64,000 nt of DNA from Megaleporinus macrocephalus (GCA_021613375.1 CM038719.1:33394747-33458746); one strand, 5' to 3'; counted from the stretch's first letter, positions 1-12,068 are shown. Numbers and translations: made by a program. The notes: generated from the sequence alone by a model not told the origin.

Positions 1-193
1 AAGAAAACAAGAAAACAAGAATGTCTTTAAACTGCACTTGAAAAGGGCTACATTAGGATATAGCATATATTTGTTCTAGCAGTTGGAAGCATAATAATCG
101 AATGCTGCCTTGCCCTGTTTTTGGTTCCTATTCTGGGCACTACTGCTTGGCCCCAAAGTGCTTGGAGAGTACTTTTGGGTTTGTATACTTCAA

Positions 194-436
194 GCTGTCT
201 TCCCGACTGAATGGTCCATCAGAGTTTGTCTTTCTGACTTGTCAACAAATCAGAGGCTGTGTTCCTGGCATACTGACCAGTCAGAGGCCACGTTCCTGGC
301 TTGACAACCAATCAAAAGCTATGTTCATGACTTACTGATCAGTCAAAATCAAAAGCTGTCTTCCTGCCTTGTTGACCAGTCAGAATTTGTGTTCCTGGCT
401 TGTGGACCAATCGCGAAGGCTGTGTTTCTGACTTCT
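194..436. repeat. Degenerate minisatellite, ~31-33 bp unit
   Basis: About seven diverged units follow one another, each of the form GTGTTCCTGGC-TTGNNGACCA-GTCAGAG. The alternating CAGTCAGA / CAATCAAA cores and variable unit length show an old array. The frames that cross it are not convincing as coding. Confidence 0.6.
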
Positions 437-1034
437 TTCGATGGAACAGGGAGTTAAAAAACAAGTGTGAAAAAGATCAAGTAGGTGATAAAGATGATTT
501 TAGAATCTGTGGGCCACCTGTGGTGTGGTTTCTATGGGGTCTTGTACAACAATAGGCCTTCAGACATGCCAAGGCCAATTATGCTGTCTCGGACTCGCTG
601 GAGATCAAACTGGTAATCACCCCAGGCTCAGAGGTCAGTCTGTCCCAACAGTGTAACCTTTCATCAACATAGACACCACTTTCAAATCACAACACTGTAC
701 ATTGAGCTGTTTCTGTATAACACCCGGATGGAACTACTGAATGTTTAAAAGAGAGAGAGAGTCTGTATGTAGAAAGACAGAGTAGTGAGGAGTGTTTAGC
801 TGCTGGCCGTGGACCAAACATGCGGGACTGAGGAGTAACTACTTTCTGTGTGTAAATGGAAGGAGTAAATATAGGCATGCTGAAAATGTCAGACGCTTCC
901 TTGATTCTTCTGCGTTGTTCTTTTCCAGAGCTTTCAGTTGAGCAGGGTTTGGAATAAAGCTGTGATAGAGAATCAGTTCTTTACTGAACCCTCTAATCCA
1001 GCATCTGACTGATACCACAGCTTACATGCCTCTT
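437..1034. other. Unassigned non-coding stretch
   Basis: No gene, clear repeat or splice signal recognised. Short open frames here lack any recognisable motif. Confidence 0.4.
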
Positions 1035-1318
1035 TCACCTCTCTCTACCCCTCTCTCTCTATATACTCTATCCCTCTCTCACCCTTTCTCTCTCTATTCT
1101 CTCTCTCAATTCTCTCTCTCTATACCCCCTTTCTATACTCTCTCAAACTCTCTTTGATCTCTCCCCCCTTTTTCTTTTTATTCTTTGTGTATTCTCCTTT
1201 TAATTTCTCTCTCTTTAAATCTCCCTCTCTTTATCCTCTCTCTCCCTCTCTTTATCTTCTCTCTATACTCCCTCTCACTATCATCTCTCTCACTCTCTAC
1301 ACCCATCTCTATATCTCT

Positions 1319-1411
<93 letters not shown>

Positions 1412-1960
1412 ACACTCTCTCTGAATATATATACATACTCTAGCCCTCTCTCACCCTTTCTCTCTCTATACTCCCTCTCACTATCATCTCTCTCACTCTC
1501 TACACCCATCTCTATATCTCTATACTCTCTCTCTTTCTCTCTTTCTCTCAACTCTCTCTATATCTCACTCTCTGTATTCTCTCTCTCTATACTCCCTTAC
1601 TATACTCTTTCTCCCCCACTCTCCCTGTATATATACACACACTACCCCTCTTTAACCCTTTCTCTCTCCCTCTCAGTATCATCTCTCTCACTCTCTACAC
1701 CCTTCTCTTTACTCTCTATATACCCCCTCTCTCCTTTTCCTGTCTCACTCTCCATAGTCTCGCTCTCAAACTTTCTTTGATCTCTGCCCCCTTTTCTCTC
1801 TTTATTTTTCGTGTATTTCTCCTTTTAATTTCTTTCTATCTCCCTCTCTTCATTCTCTCTCTATTTGTCTTCTTTTTTCCTTCTCTCCCTCTCTTTTCCC
1901 CTTTTGTTTATGTCTTTATCCCTCTCTCTGTTTTTCTTTCTCTCTCTGTTTCTTTTAAGC
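1035..1960. repeat. Pyrimidine-rich tract with (TC)n and (TA)n
   Basis: More than 900 bp of CTCTCT-rich sequence on the plus strand, with a pure (TC)n run at about 1324-1357 directly joined to a (TA)n run at about 1358-1407. The 208-codon Ser/Leu/Tyr open frame across it reflects base composition, not a protein. Confidence 0.9.
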
Positions 1961-2283
1961 ATGCATACACAAACTCACACACCCGGGGCTGTTCACATTG
2001 TCATGCTTTATGCATGAGAGAGGCCGAGCAAGAGAAAGAGAGGGGGATAAAAAAGAAAAACAGACGAGAGCGGACAGAGAGAAAGAAAGATAAAGAAAGA
2101 ATGGGGGAGAGAGAAAGGCTGCATGTGTATGTATGTTCTTTGTCTGAGGGCTTATTTGTGTGCGTGCGAATGGTAATCAGCTTCGTGGGGTCAGAGTTCG
2201 TCTCCCTGGAGAGTAGAGGGTGCACAGATTTCGATACCATGGCGACTAGGTTCCTCGCTGGTCTCCTATGTCAGATACACAGT

Positions 2284-3215
2284 GGTATGCAAAAGTTTGG
2301 GTACCCTGGTCCAGATCTTTGTTATTGTGAATAGCCAAGCAGGTAAAACATAATACCCTGCTCACACTGTCTAACCCTTATACCCTCAGTCTAAGATGCT
2401 CCTGTGCCTTTAAGCCCCGCCTCCCAATGAGCCCAGTGTGCTCTGACTGGTCAGGTAGAAGATGTTGGTAGGTCTTTCACAAGCGAGACTGGAGCCGGTC
2501 AGTTTTTAGTGTTTTAGCTCTCTGTGAATTGTATGCCCAGGGCAATAGGAATGAAGGGTTAGGTTAGGAGATGACATCACCTTGTAACAGAGAAAAAGGT
2601 TTATCCCCCTGCTGTGTACTTTGGGCTTTATAACTTCACAAAAAACACATTCAAGAGAAGAGAAAAACATATTAGAACCATCCATCCATTATATCCATCC
2701 ATTATCTGCCGCTTAATCCCACTAGTCGGAGTCATGGGGGCGAAGGCCGGGTGTAGTTCGCCAGTCCATCACATGGCCAACACTTACTCACACCTAGTGG
2801 CAATTTAGAGTGACCAATCAACCCATCATGCATGTGTTTGGACTGAGGGAGGAAACACTCCACACAGAGCGCATATTAGAACCACTTAATATTTAAGGTT
2901 TTATTTAAATTAATAATTTATCGTTTTAAAATAACAAAGAAAAGAAAAGGGCCCCAAGCAAGTTTAGTCACCCTGCATGGTCAGTACTTTATACCACTCC
3001 CTTTTGGCTGATATCACAGGACATATGAAATCATTTGAAATCATTTAGTTCTTATTTGTGGGATTTTCACCTGTTCTTCTTGGCAGGAAGGTTCTGTTTT
3101 GTTGTCTTGCATGTGCTGCTGTGTATCAGTAGATTTTTGCTGATGTTTATGTTGGGAAGCTGCGCCGGCCATGGCAAAACCTTCAGCCGCGCAATTAAGC
3201 TTAACCAAACCATGA
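2284..3215 (-). pseudogene. Tc1-like transposon remnant, interrupted
   Basis: The left end (GCAAAAGTTTGGGTACCC, from 2289) and the block at about 2920-3215 (CCCTGCATGGTCAGTACTTT, then GGCCATGGCAAAACCTTCAG) match, from memory, the terminal and subterminal parts of a common fish Tc1-like element. The transposase would run on the minus strand. A related copy in the opposite orientation starts near 21136. No intact frame remains and the catalytic region is missing. A SINE-like repeat with a target duplication interrupts it (2681-2871). The middle part (2341-2660) is not recognised and may be unrelated. Confidence 0.6.
2681..2871 (-). mobile_element. SINE-like retroposon with 13-bp target duplication
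   Basis: The insert is flanked by the perfect direct repeat CATATTAGAACCA (2668-2680 and 2872-2884), as expected for LINE-driven retroposition. It has an ATCC-rich end at about 2681-2705 and the blocks TATCTGCCGCTTAATCC and GGCAATTTAGAGTGACCAAT. The same family appears at 29025-29295 (minus) and 10753-11135 (plus). The ATCC-rich end would be the 3' tail, so the element reads on the minus strand. It is short and probably 5'-truncated. Confidence 0.75.
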
Positions 3216-3472
3216 ATTACAGACATTGTCAGCAGCCGTTGGGCCTTCTCCGAAGTGAGCTCCTCAGAGACAGAGTGGATAGTAATGAAGAATGTTTACG
3301 TAAGTACTGTACTTAAGTACAATTAGCTGTATCTGTACTTTACCAGAGTGTCTTGTATATGTATAACTTAACTAATGTACTTAAACTACATTCTAATATT
3401 TATATCATATATTTAAATGTATAAAATGTGATCAGCGGTATTGTAATAATCACAGGAAAAAGAAACATCATA

Positions 3473-4500
3473 GTAAACTCCTCCTACCCTGTCAATCACA
3501 GTAAACTCCTCCTACACTGTCAATCACAGTAAACTCCTTCTACACTGACAATTAACTTTAATAAACTCCACCTACTCTGTCAGTCAATACCAGTAAACTC
3601 TACCTACACTGTCAGTCAACTACAATAAACTCCTCCTACACTGTTAGTCAATCACAGTAAACTCCTCCTACACTGTCAATCACAGTAAACTCCTTCTACA
3701 CTGACAATTAACTTTAATAAACTCCACCTACTCTGTCATTCAATAACATTAAACTCCTCCTACATTGACAATCAACTACAATAAACTCCACCTACTCTGT
3801 CAGTTAATCCCAGTAAACTCCTCCTAAACTGACAATCAACTACAATAAACTCCACCTACTCTGTCAGTCAATCACAGTAAACTCCTCCTACACTGTCAGT
3901 CAATACCAGTAAACTCCTCCTACACTGTCAGTCAATCACAGTAAACTCCTCCTACACTGTCAGTCAATACCAGTAAACTCCTCCTACACTGTCAGTCAAT
4001 CCCAGTAAACTCCACCTACACTGTCAGTCACAGTAAACTCCTTCTACACTGTCAATCACAGTAAACTCCTTCTACACTGACAATCAACTTTAATAAACTC
4101 CACCTACTCTGTCAGTCAATACCAGTAAACTCTACCTACACTGTCAGTCAACTACAATAAACTCCTCCTACACTGTCAGTCAATACCAGTAAACTCCTCC
4201 TACACTGTCAGTCAATCCCAGTAAACTCCACCTACACTGTCAGTCAACTACAATAAACTCCACTTACTCTGTCAATCAATCCCAGTAAACTCCTCCTACA
4301 CTGTCAGTCACAGTAAACTCCTCCTTCACTGTCAGTCAATACCAGTAAACTCCTCCTACACTGTCAGTCAATCACAGTAAACTCATCCTACACTGTCAGT
4401 CAATCACAGTAAACTCCTCCTACACTGTCAGTCAATCACAGTAAACTCCTCCTACACTGTCAGTCAATACCAGTAAACTCCTTCTACACTGTCAGTCACT
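3473..4500. repeat. Minisatellite, ~32 bp unit, about 1 kb
   Basis: Roughly 30 head-to-tail units built on AGTAAACTCCTCCTACACTG followed by TCAGTCAATC. Two main variants alternate: CAGTAAACTCC and CAATAAACTCC, with the spacer CAATCACAG or CAATACCAG. Larger blocks containing the variant TTAACTTTAATAAACTCC recur near 3550, 3710 and 4085, so it also grew by duplication of multi-unit blocks. No coding signal. Confidence 0.95.
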
Positions 4501-4755
4501 CACATGATCAGTTAATCGGTGCCACCTTGTGGCAGGCCAATGCTGCAGTGTTTTTTTGGCTGAAACAGGCATTTAGGGGGTCCAAGAGGTTAATTGAGAT
4601 GTCCTGGAATCCACAGGACTCGTTGTGTTTCACTCCTTGATGTTTGGAATAAGTGAAGACAGTATGGCAGTATATTTGTAATCTGTTTCTAATATATATA
4701 ATGTCTATTCCCATATCCGGGCTAGAGTATTCCACAAGCTGTTTGTTCTACAGGG
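4501..4755. other. Unassigned non-coding stretch
   Basis: No recognised gene or repeat. The short minus-strand frame at 4508-4735 has no motif I recognise. Confidence 0.4.
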
Positions 4756-4985
4756 TGTCATGGTATGCTTTTCCTTCTGTCTGTTCTCTGCCCTTGTTAT
4801 CAGTCTTGTGTCATGATCCTTGTGCTAACGTTTGTTTTGGTACTTTGCCCCTCCTTGTCTCTGCCCTATTGTCACACCCATCACCTGGTCCAAGTTTGTG
4901 TCTCCTCCCTGTCCCAGGTGTTCCTAGTCCCCCATTGTACTTATATACCTCTGTGTTTGCTCCCTTTGTTGTCTAGCATTGTTGA
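4756..4985 (+). mobile_element. LTR-like or retroelement-tail fragment
   Basis: The segment begins TGTCATGG and is a C/T-rich run with CACCTGGTCC and a TATATACCT motif near its end. Its style matches the segments at 27154, 29630 and 53745. In fish such stretches often belong to LTRs or retroelement 3' ends. No partner LTR, primer-binding site or target duplication was found, so this is only a resemblance. Confidence 0.3.
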
Positions 4986-5183
4986 TTTATGATGGAGGAG
5001 TAATCTGTGGTCACTTTATGAATCACTGTATCATTTTATAACAAATCATTTAGTATGTGAACTGAATCATTATGAAGTCAAAGGTTTACACTGCTCACTC
5101 ACGTCTTTTCCTTTTATTTCTGTTTTTCTGCATCTGAACCATGTGTGATGCCCGGTAAGCTTGTCCAGCTACACGCTGATGGT

Positions 5184-5490
5184 GAGTGTGTGTGTGTGTG
5201 TGTATGTGTCTCAGACAGAATGTTTCAGACCAGACGCCTATGTGTGTGTGTGCCCACCATGTGAGCATGAATGCGTCGGCTCCTGCATCCAGATATTTTT
5301 AGCTTGGTCTCAAGGCCTCCCCCCTGTTTCTCTCTCTCGCTTCTCCTGTAAGAGAGAATAAAGAGAGAGAGAGAGAAAGAGACAAAGAGAGAGAGTAAAG
5401 AACGAAAGAAGAAAGAGAGAAAAAAGAAAGGAAGGGAGAGAATAGCGAAAGAGAGAGAGAGAGAGAGAAAGCGAGGGCGAGAGACATTAT
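5184..5490. repeat. (TG)n followed by (GA)n low-complexity DNA
   Basis: A (GT)n run at about 5184-5205, a second TG run near 5239, then an AG-rich purine tract from about 5345 to 5485. Frames reading this as Ser/Leu/Phe-rich peptides are compositional. Confidence 0.9.
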
Positions 5491-5779
5491 AATGAGGGTA
5501 TGTTAAATGTAAGCAGGCTAAAAATAAGAGTAGTTGCAGTTCAGTGAACTTGGCCGTGCTCCCTGTTTCAGAGCGGAGTTTAGCTCTGAGCGGTGATGCT
5601 AACACCTGTGTAATTCCCTCGTTTAGATTATGATTAGTGCTTTTTAATTGCCCTCATCAGCTGGAAATCTTACAGTGCTTAACACACACAAGCAGCCTCA
5701 TTCAGCCTGATGAGTACACAGGCTCGGTTCTCTAACCTACACAACACTAAACCACACGTTTCACTCTGTGTTTTTTTTT

Positions 5780-5980
5780 TTTTACATTTGCTGGCCACTT
5801 TATTGGAAACCCCTCCCCTGTAGCTCCACTTTGCTGGTGTACAGTTAGCGACTGTAGCTCATATTTTGATGCACAGTTTGTGTTAGCTATCTTCTAGACC
5901 TTCATCAGTGGTCAGCAGAGCTTATTTGGATATTTTGGGTAGTGTCAGTGTTTCTATTAATGTGGCCAGTTAGTGGAAGT
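5780..5980. mobile_element. Fragment of palindromic MITE, seed of the next array
   Basis: Contains CCACTTTATTGGAAACCCC, then ATCTTCTAGACCTTCATCAG and TGGTCAGCAG. These match, in order, parts of the palindromic repeat seen more fully at 42785-43205 and known to me as a common fish MITE. The terminal GTGTTTCT-ATTAATGTGGCCAGTTAGTGG at about 5946-5974 is the first unit of the minisatellite that follows. Confidence 0.55.
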
Positions 5981-7680
5981 ATAAGCTGGGTGTTTCAGAT
6001 AAAGTGAGCATCTAGTGGAGCAGCTAGTGGAGGTACAAGGTAGGTGTTTATAATAAAGTGGTCAGTTAGTGAAAGCACAAAGTAGATGTTTCTTTTAAAG
6101 TGGCCAGTGAATGCAAGTATATGGTAAGTGTTTCTAATAAAGTGGCCAACAAATGCAAGTATATAACATAGGTGTGTCTAATAAAGTGGCAAGTGAATAC
6201 AAATATAATCTAGGTGTTTCTAATAAAGTGGCTAGTTAGGGGAGGTACAGGGTAGGTGTTTCAGACAAAGTGACCAACTAGTAGATGTACAAGGTAGGTG
6301 TTTCTAATACTATGGTCAATTTGTGTAAACACAAGTGGCCAGTGAATGCAAGTATATGGTAAAGTGTTTCTAATAAAGTGGCCAACAAATGCAAGTATAT
6401 GGTAAAGTGTGTCTAATAAAGTGGCCAGTATGTGGACATACAAGGTAGATGTTTCTAATAAAGTGGCCAGATTTCTAAATGCGAGGAACGTGTTTCTAAT
6501 AAAGTGGCCAGATTTCTAAATGCAAGGTAGGTGTTTCTAATAAAGAGGCCAGATTTCTAAAAGCAAGGTAGGTGTTTCTAATAAAGTGGCCAGTATGTGG
6601 AAATACAAGGTAGATGTTTCTAATAAAGTGGCCAGATTTCTAAATGCAAGGTAGGTGTTTCTAATAAAGTGGCCAGATTTTTAAATGCAAGGTAGGTGTT
6701 TCTAATAAAGTGGCCAGTTAGTGGAAGTACAAGGTAGGTGTTTCTAATAAAGGGACCAGGAAATATAATGTTGATGTTTCTAATAAAGTGGCCAGTTAGT
6801 GGAGGTACAGGTAGGTGTTTCAGATAAAGTGACCAACTAGTGGATGTACAAGGTAGGTGTTTCTAATATTGTGGCCAGTAAATGCAAGTATAAGGAGGGT
6901 GTGTGGCCAGTATGTGGAAATACAAGGTAGATGTTTCTAATAAAGTGGCCGCATTTCTAAATGCAAGGTAGATGTTTCTAATAAAGTGGCCGCATCTCTA
7001 AATGCAAGGTAGATGTTTCTAATAAAGTGGCCGGATCTCTAAATGCAAGCTAGGTGTTTCTAATAAAGTGGCCGGATTTCTAAATGCAAGGTAGGTGTTT
7101 CTAAAAAAAGTGGCCGGATTTCTAAATGCAAGATAGGTGTTTCTAATAAAGGGGCCAGGAAATATGACGTTGATGTTTCTGATAAAGTGGCCAGTGATTG
7201 AAAGTACAAGGTAGGTGTTTCTAATAAAGTGGCCAGATTTCTAAATGTAAGGTAGGTGTTTCTAATAAAGTGGCCAGTTAGTGGAAGTACAGGGTAGGTG
7301 TTTCTAATAAAGTGGCCAGTTAGTGGGAGTACAGGGTAGGTGTTTCTAATAAAGTGGCCAGTTAGTGGGAGTACAGTGTTGGTGTTTCTAATAAAGTGGC
7401 CAGTTAGTGGAAGTACAAGGTAGATATTTTTAATAAAGTAATCAGACAGTGAGAATACAGTGTTAGTGTTTCTAATAAAGTGGCCAGTTAGTGGAAGTAC
7501 AAGGTAGATATTTTTAATAAAGTAATCAGACAGTGAGATTACAGTGTTAGTGTTTCTAATAAAGTGGCCAGTTAGTGGAAGTACAAGGTAGATATTTTTA
7601 ATAAAGTAATCAGACAGTGAAAGGACAGTGTAGGTGTTTCCAGAAGGGGGGCAGTGAGTGGAAGCACAAGGTAAATAAAT
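5946..7680. repeat. Minisatellite, ~42 bp unit with AATAAA core
   Basis: Some 40 units built on TTTCTAATAAAGTGGCCAG plus a variable half (TTAGTGGAAGTACAAGGTAG, or ATTTCTAAATGCAAGGTAG). Subtypes are clustered: the ATTTCTAAATGC form dominates 6470-7140, and a longer two-part unit with TTTTTAATAAAGTAATCAGA appears three times at about 7420-7620. That shows separate local expansions. Most units carry the poly(A) hexamer AATAAA on the plus strand. The 211-codon minus-strand frame through it is an artefact of the regular period. Confidence 0.95.
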
Positions 7681-7699
7681 TGTATACTGCACCAATTAG

Positions 7700-8734
7700 C
7701 ATTGTGCTAAACACATGACTAAATAAACACATGTCTCTTGTCTGGAGTTGTTTGATCATCTCTAATAAGCTTGTTATGTCATTCCTGCTACGGTATGACA
7801 CTCTGTTTAATTTAAACAGAGATAAAGTGTCACGTTAATATATTATAGACTAGTTCACTGATCATTGGTGGAGTGAGTAGATCTGTTCACTCTGACAGTA
7901 GGTGCAGGTATTCCTTATTACTCTCACTTAGCCCATATGTTACACCCTGACAGCGTTGGACGTATTTTTCCACACGAATAAACACATTTGAAATGGCAGC
8001 AATGAATTTTCCTGATTTGAAGTAGCATTTACACTTAGCATGCATGCTGTGACTGATTCAACAGAAAGAACATACTGGAGCTGAACCTTCAGATGAGACG
8101 GAGCGGTTGAAAAGGCACACACACACTTCACACTTCACTAACTGCGGATAAGATCAACCAGCAGACTGATGTGCATGAGGACTGATGTGCATGTGTGTGT
8201 TTAGCCCATGGCGGTGGTCAGATGTCCGTGTAAGGATGATCAGAAAATAAATATTTTGATGTTGCATGCACTCAAACAACAATATCAAAACAACAATAAA
8301 CCAACAAACATGAAACAATAGCTGATAATAAATCAAATATGCAGATGAAAGAAGACAATAACACTGTAATATCACACACACCCTTTGGAAATAGGACTAT
8401 CTATGTGTTTTAGGTCATTGTTCATCGGTTAATCACAATTTAAATTTCTAATTTATTTCTAATTTATTTATTTATTTCTATTTCTAATTTAAAATGAACT
8501 CAAATGATCACCAGAATGAGAAGTAATAACAATTTTGGCGGTGTGTCAAAGATATTTACCGAACTTATTGTGCTACCCAGCTAACTCCAGCCTGTCCTGT
8601 TTTGTAGTACCACTTTGTACCCCTAGAGGTAATAGTGAGACAGTGTAGTGTGGAGTGGAATCAGTCCAACATGACTTAATCTAACCTCTTGTCAATCATG
8701 TTGAAGATTTGCTCCTAGATATATAATTTAATCA
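7700..8734. other. Unassigned non-coding stretch
   Basis: AT-rich, no gene recognised. A TTTATTTATTTCTAATTT low-complexity patch lies near 8445-8480. Confidence 0.4.
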
Positions 8735-8742
8735 CAGGTAGC

Positions 8743-9780
8743 CAAGGGTGTAGGAGTTGGTTTGACATTGGGGGCGGACACATTTGCTAATATTAATCAA
8801 AGCCCACCCTATCCCCTAAAATATTACCTATAAGCTGATTCCACTGTAGGTAAGGTAGTAAATCACTGTATGTATAGTGACGTAGAACAAAATTGGTGGA
8901 ATTACAGTAAATTACAAATAAATAAACAAAATACAACATTATCTGTACGTCTGTTTACTATTAGATAAATCCAATTAAAGATCACTTTACAAACTAAACT
9001 AGATCCTCCACATTACATGGTACTGTTATCAGAAAACTTTTAAATTATACATGCAATGTCTAGATTATATACATATATAACCAAAAATATATATATATTT
9101 TTTGGTGGCATAATGCTGAAATGAAATGATAATAAAAATGTATGTTGAGGTTTCCTGACTAGACAAGACTAACATTAATGTTAGACAGTAAGGCTGTGTC
9201 CCAAAAAGCACCCTCTGGAGCATTACATACTGCACTACTGAAAACACTTCTAACGATGCAGTCCTTTTATTTATTCATTCATTCATTTATTTATATTATT
9301 TATTATATTTTATTATTTTACATTTTTAGTGTAGTAGCATTCTGCAGTTTGGGACGTGGCAAGAGAGTAATGTGCTTTCTAACAAAAGTTAATATAAACA
9401 TTAGCTAACCCAAACCTTCCTAGTCTGTTACTATAACAACACATTATACTAAAGCTGTTTTCATTACAGTAAATTTTGCTATCCATCACTTTCATCACTG
9501 ACCTGGCGTTTAAAGCTGGCGCGAGCTACCCGACTGCAGGATATTTCTGAACAGGCATCTCAACACAAGCCTTAAAACAAAGTGAAAGACCACCTAACAA
9601 CCAGAGCCAGTTGCTAACAACAAACACAGTGCGTGAATTGCCAAACGCGCTTTTAAAATTAGGTGTTTTAAACACTGTTTCTGCTTTTCTGTGGTTTAAA
9701 TTTTGGGTGGGACAAATCTACCTGTTTCTGATATAGGGTGGGACACGTCCCCCCCATCCCCACCGGTTTCTACGCCAATG
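8743..9780. mobile_element. Non-autonomous hAT-like transposon with 8-bp TSD
   Basis: A perfect 8-bp direct repeat CAGGTAGC lies immediately outside each end (8735-8742 and 9781-9788). The left end reads CAAGGGTGTAGGAGTTGG; the right end, reverse-complemented, reads CATTGGCGTAGAAACCGG. Both inner ends continue into a G-rich stretch (ATTGGGGGCGGAC and GGATGGGGGGGAC). An 8-bp target duplication with CA-N-GG-N-GTAG termini is typical of hAT elements. The 1038-bp interior has no transposase frame, so it would have been moved in trans. The superfamily is inferred from ends and duplication length only. Confidence 0.72.
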
Positions 9781-9790
9781 CAGGTAGCCA

Positions 9791-10752
9791 CTAATAGGGA
9801 CAGTAAAGGCACCGATGGCTGAAGCTCTTGGCAAGAAACTCCATTCAGCAGTAAACAAAAGAAGTAATACAAATAGAAGCACAACAAGAGTTAACATTGG
9901 TGCTTCTTTCCATCACTGGAGACACTCTTGGAGAGTAAAGGGATGATTGAAGATTGTTGCTAAGCTAATAATGCTTCTTCTAGACTGCTAAGGAGTGAAG
10001 AGGGTGTAGAAACACTAATGCTAATCTAATGTGTTATTGAAATGAATTATATTGCACTTATACAGCCGTGCCTAACACTTCTATCTTCTAGGTATGAACA
10101 CTGGCTGGGTATTACTATGTTTTGTACTTGTACTGTATCTAATCCTGTATTATAGTTTCTTCTCTATAGGAATCAGCACTGGCCCTCGTTTCTGGCAGTG
10201 TTTGAGCTCAAGGGTAGTTTGGACTTGAACCTGTTTGTACTAGCTAGAGATACATACTCTGACCGAACACAAAGCACCTGTGTAAATGCTGTAAATGTAA
10301 GGAGGGACAAAGGTGATGTGCTGCCCCCTGTTGCTTGGAGTAGGAATTTGACAGGGTGTGTCATCTTTCAAATTGCTACTTTAAGTGTATGTGATATATT
10401 TCACTCAATATAAAGCTGTTCTCAGATCAGAAACATGGCTTCATCTGAATCGTCTTCTGGCCACAAAAGACAATAAACAGTAGTGTGTGTTTGCTTTGTG
10501 GGACCTCATTATTCAGACTGTACTGCCTCTCTGACAGTAACCGCATTGCCTTAATAATTTAATTTAATTAATGTGTTAGTGAATGTTTTATTGTTGTGTG
10601 GGTGTTTGGCTGATTATCATAAAGACAAATACTTTTGTTTACTAACAAATAATAGTTTATAATAGTTTATAATAGTTAATAATAACGCAAACATACAAAC
10701 TGCATTGGAAAGAAGACTGACATAATAAAGGACAGTAATAATAGTGATAATA
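9791..10752. other. Unassigned non-coding stretch
   Basis: No gene recognised. The overlapping frames at 10173-10413 show no known domain. Short AATAGTTTATAATAGTTTAT duplications occur near 10650-10680. Confidence 0.4.
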
Positions 10753-11135
10753 GGCACAGTGGGTATCGCTGTCGCACAGCAAGAAGGGCTTGGGTTAGAT
10801 TCCCGGCCGGGCCACGTGGGGTCTTTGTTCTACTCTTTGTTCCACCCTTTCTCTCTCACTGTCTCTTCCTTTTGTCTACTTTTTCTTTCTCTCTCTTTTT
10901 CTCTATAATAACCCTAGCAGCTGGCTGGTCGTGTGAGGAGCAGCTCTCCTGTCTTTTAGCTCCTCTTTTCTATGGGTGTTCCTAAATTTCCCCCCAGGTG
11001 TGAGTGTGTGTGAATGTACATGCCTTTGTGTCTGTCCTGTGTCCAGGGTGTTTCTTGCCTTCTGCCCAGTTAGTGCTGGGATAGGCTCCAGTACCCAGAA
11101 GGATAAGCATCATGGAAAATGAATGAATGAACAAA
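10753..11135 (+). mobile_element. SINE-like repeat with B-box-like motif
   Basis: The 5' part has GTATCGCTGTCGCACAGCAAG and GGGTTAGATTCCCGG; the latter is close to an RNA polymerase III B box (GGTTCGANNCC). The 3' part has GTGTCCAGGGTGTTTC, GCTGGGATAGGCTCCAG and a tail ending GAATGAATGAAC. This is the family seen reversed at 2681-2871 and 29025-29295. A C/T-rich segment plus a 66-bp block (10907-10972) occupies the middle, where related copies have other sequence. Confidence 0.65.
10907..10972 (+). repeat. 66-bp block shared with 16458-16523
   Basis: AATAACCC(T/C)AGCAGCTGGCTG then GAGGAGCAGCTCTCCTG and TCTTTTAGCTCCTC. The two copies differ at few positions, and each directly follows a C/T-rich tract. 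Not identified. Confidence 0.7.
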
Positions 11136-11165
11136 ACATCAAAGAAAACAACAACATCTCTACTA

Positions 11166-11169
11166 CCAC

Positions 11170-11230
<61 letters not shown>

Positions 11231-11271
11231 ATTACTACTACTACTACTACTACTACTAATAATAATACTAT

Positions 11272-11303
<32 letters not shown>

Positions 11304-11490
11304 ATAATAATACTATTACTACTACTACTACTACTACTAATAATAATAATTCTATAACTACTACTACTACTACTACTAATAATAATAATACTATTACTAC
11401 TACTACTACTACTAATAATAATAATACTATTACTACTACTACTAATAATAATAATTCTATAACTACTACTACTACTAATAATAATACTAT

Positions 11491-11522
<32 letters not shown>

Positions 11523-11961
11523 ATAATAATAATAATACTATTACTACTACTACTACTACTACTACTAATAATAATACTATTACTACTACTACTACTACTA
11601 CTACTAATAATAATAATACTATTACTACTACTACTACTAATAATAATTCTATAACTACTACTACTACTAATAATAATACTATTACTACTACTACTACTAC
11701 TACTAATAATAATAATAATAATAATGATTCTATAACTACTACTACTACTACTACTACTACTAATAATAATAATACTATTACTACTACTACTACTACTACT
11801 AATAATAATAATAATAATACTATTACTACTACTACTAATAATAATAATTCTATAACTACTACTACTACTAATAATAATACTATTACTACTACTACTACTA
11901 CTAATAATAATAATAATAATACTATTACTACTACTACTACTACTAATAATAATAATACTAT

Positions 11962-11999
<38 letters not shown>

Positions 12000-12036
12000 A
12001 TAATAATAATACTATTACTACTACTACTACTACTAC

Positions 12037-12068
<32 letters not shown>

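Noticed and set aside
1154..2334. 208- and 185-codon frames
   Set aside because: Compositional frames over CT/TA and GA low-complexity DNA.
3473..4500. CRISPR-like array of 32-bp repeats
   Set aside because: No unique spacers; units are contiguous and diverged, in eukaryotic DNA.
7060..7695. 211-codon minus frame with repeated TGHFIRNT
   Set aside because: Regular 42-bp period of the minisatellite; no start context or known domain.
10753..10830. tRNA gene suggested by GGGTTAGATTCCC
   Set aside because: Only a B-box-like motif; no cloverleaf, and it belongs to a dispersed SINE-like repeat.
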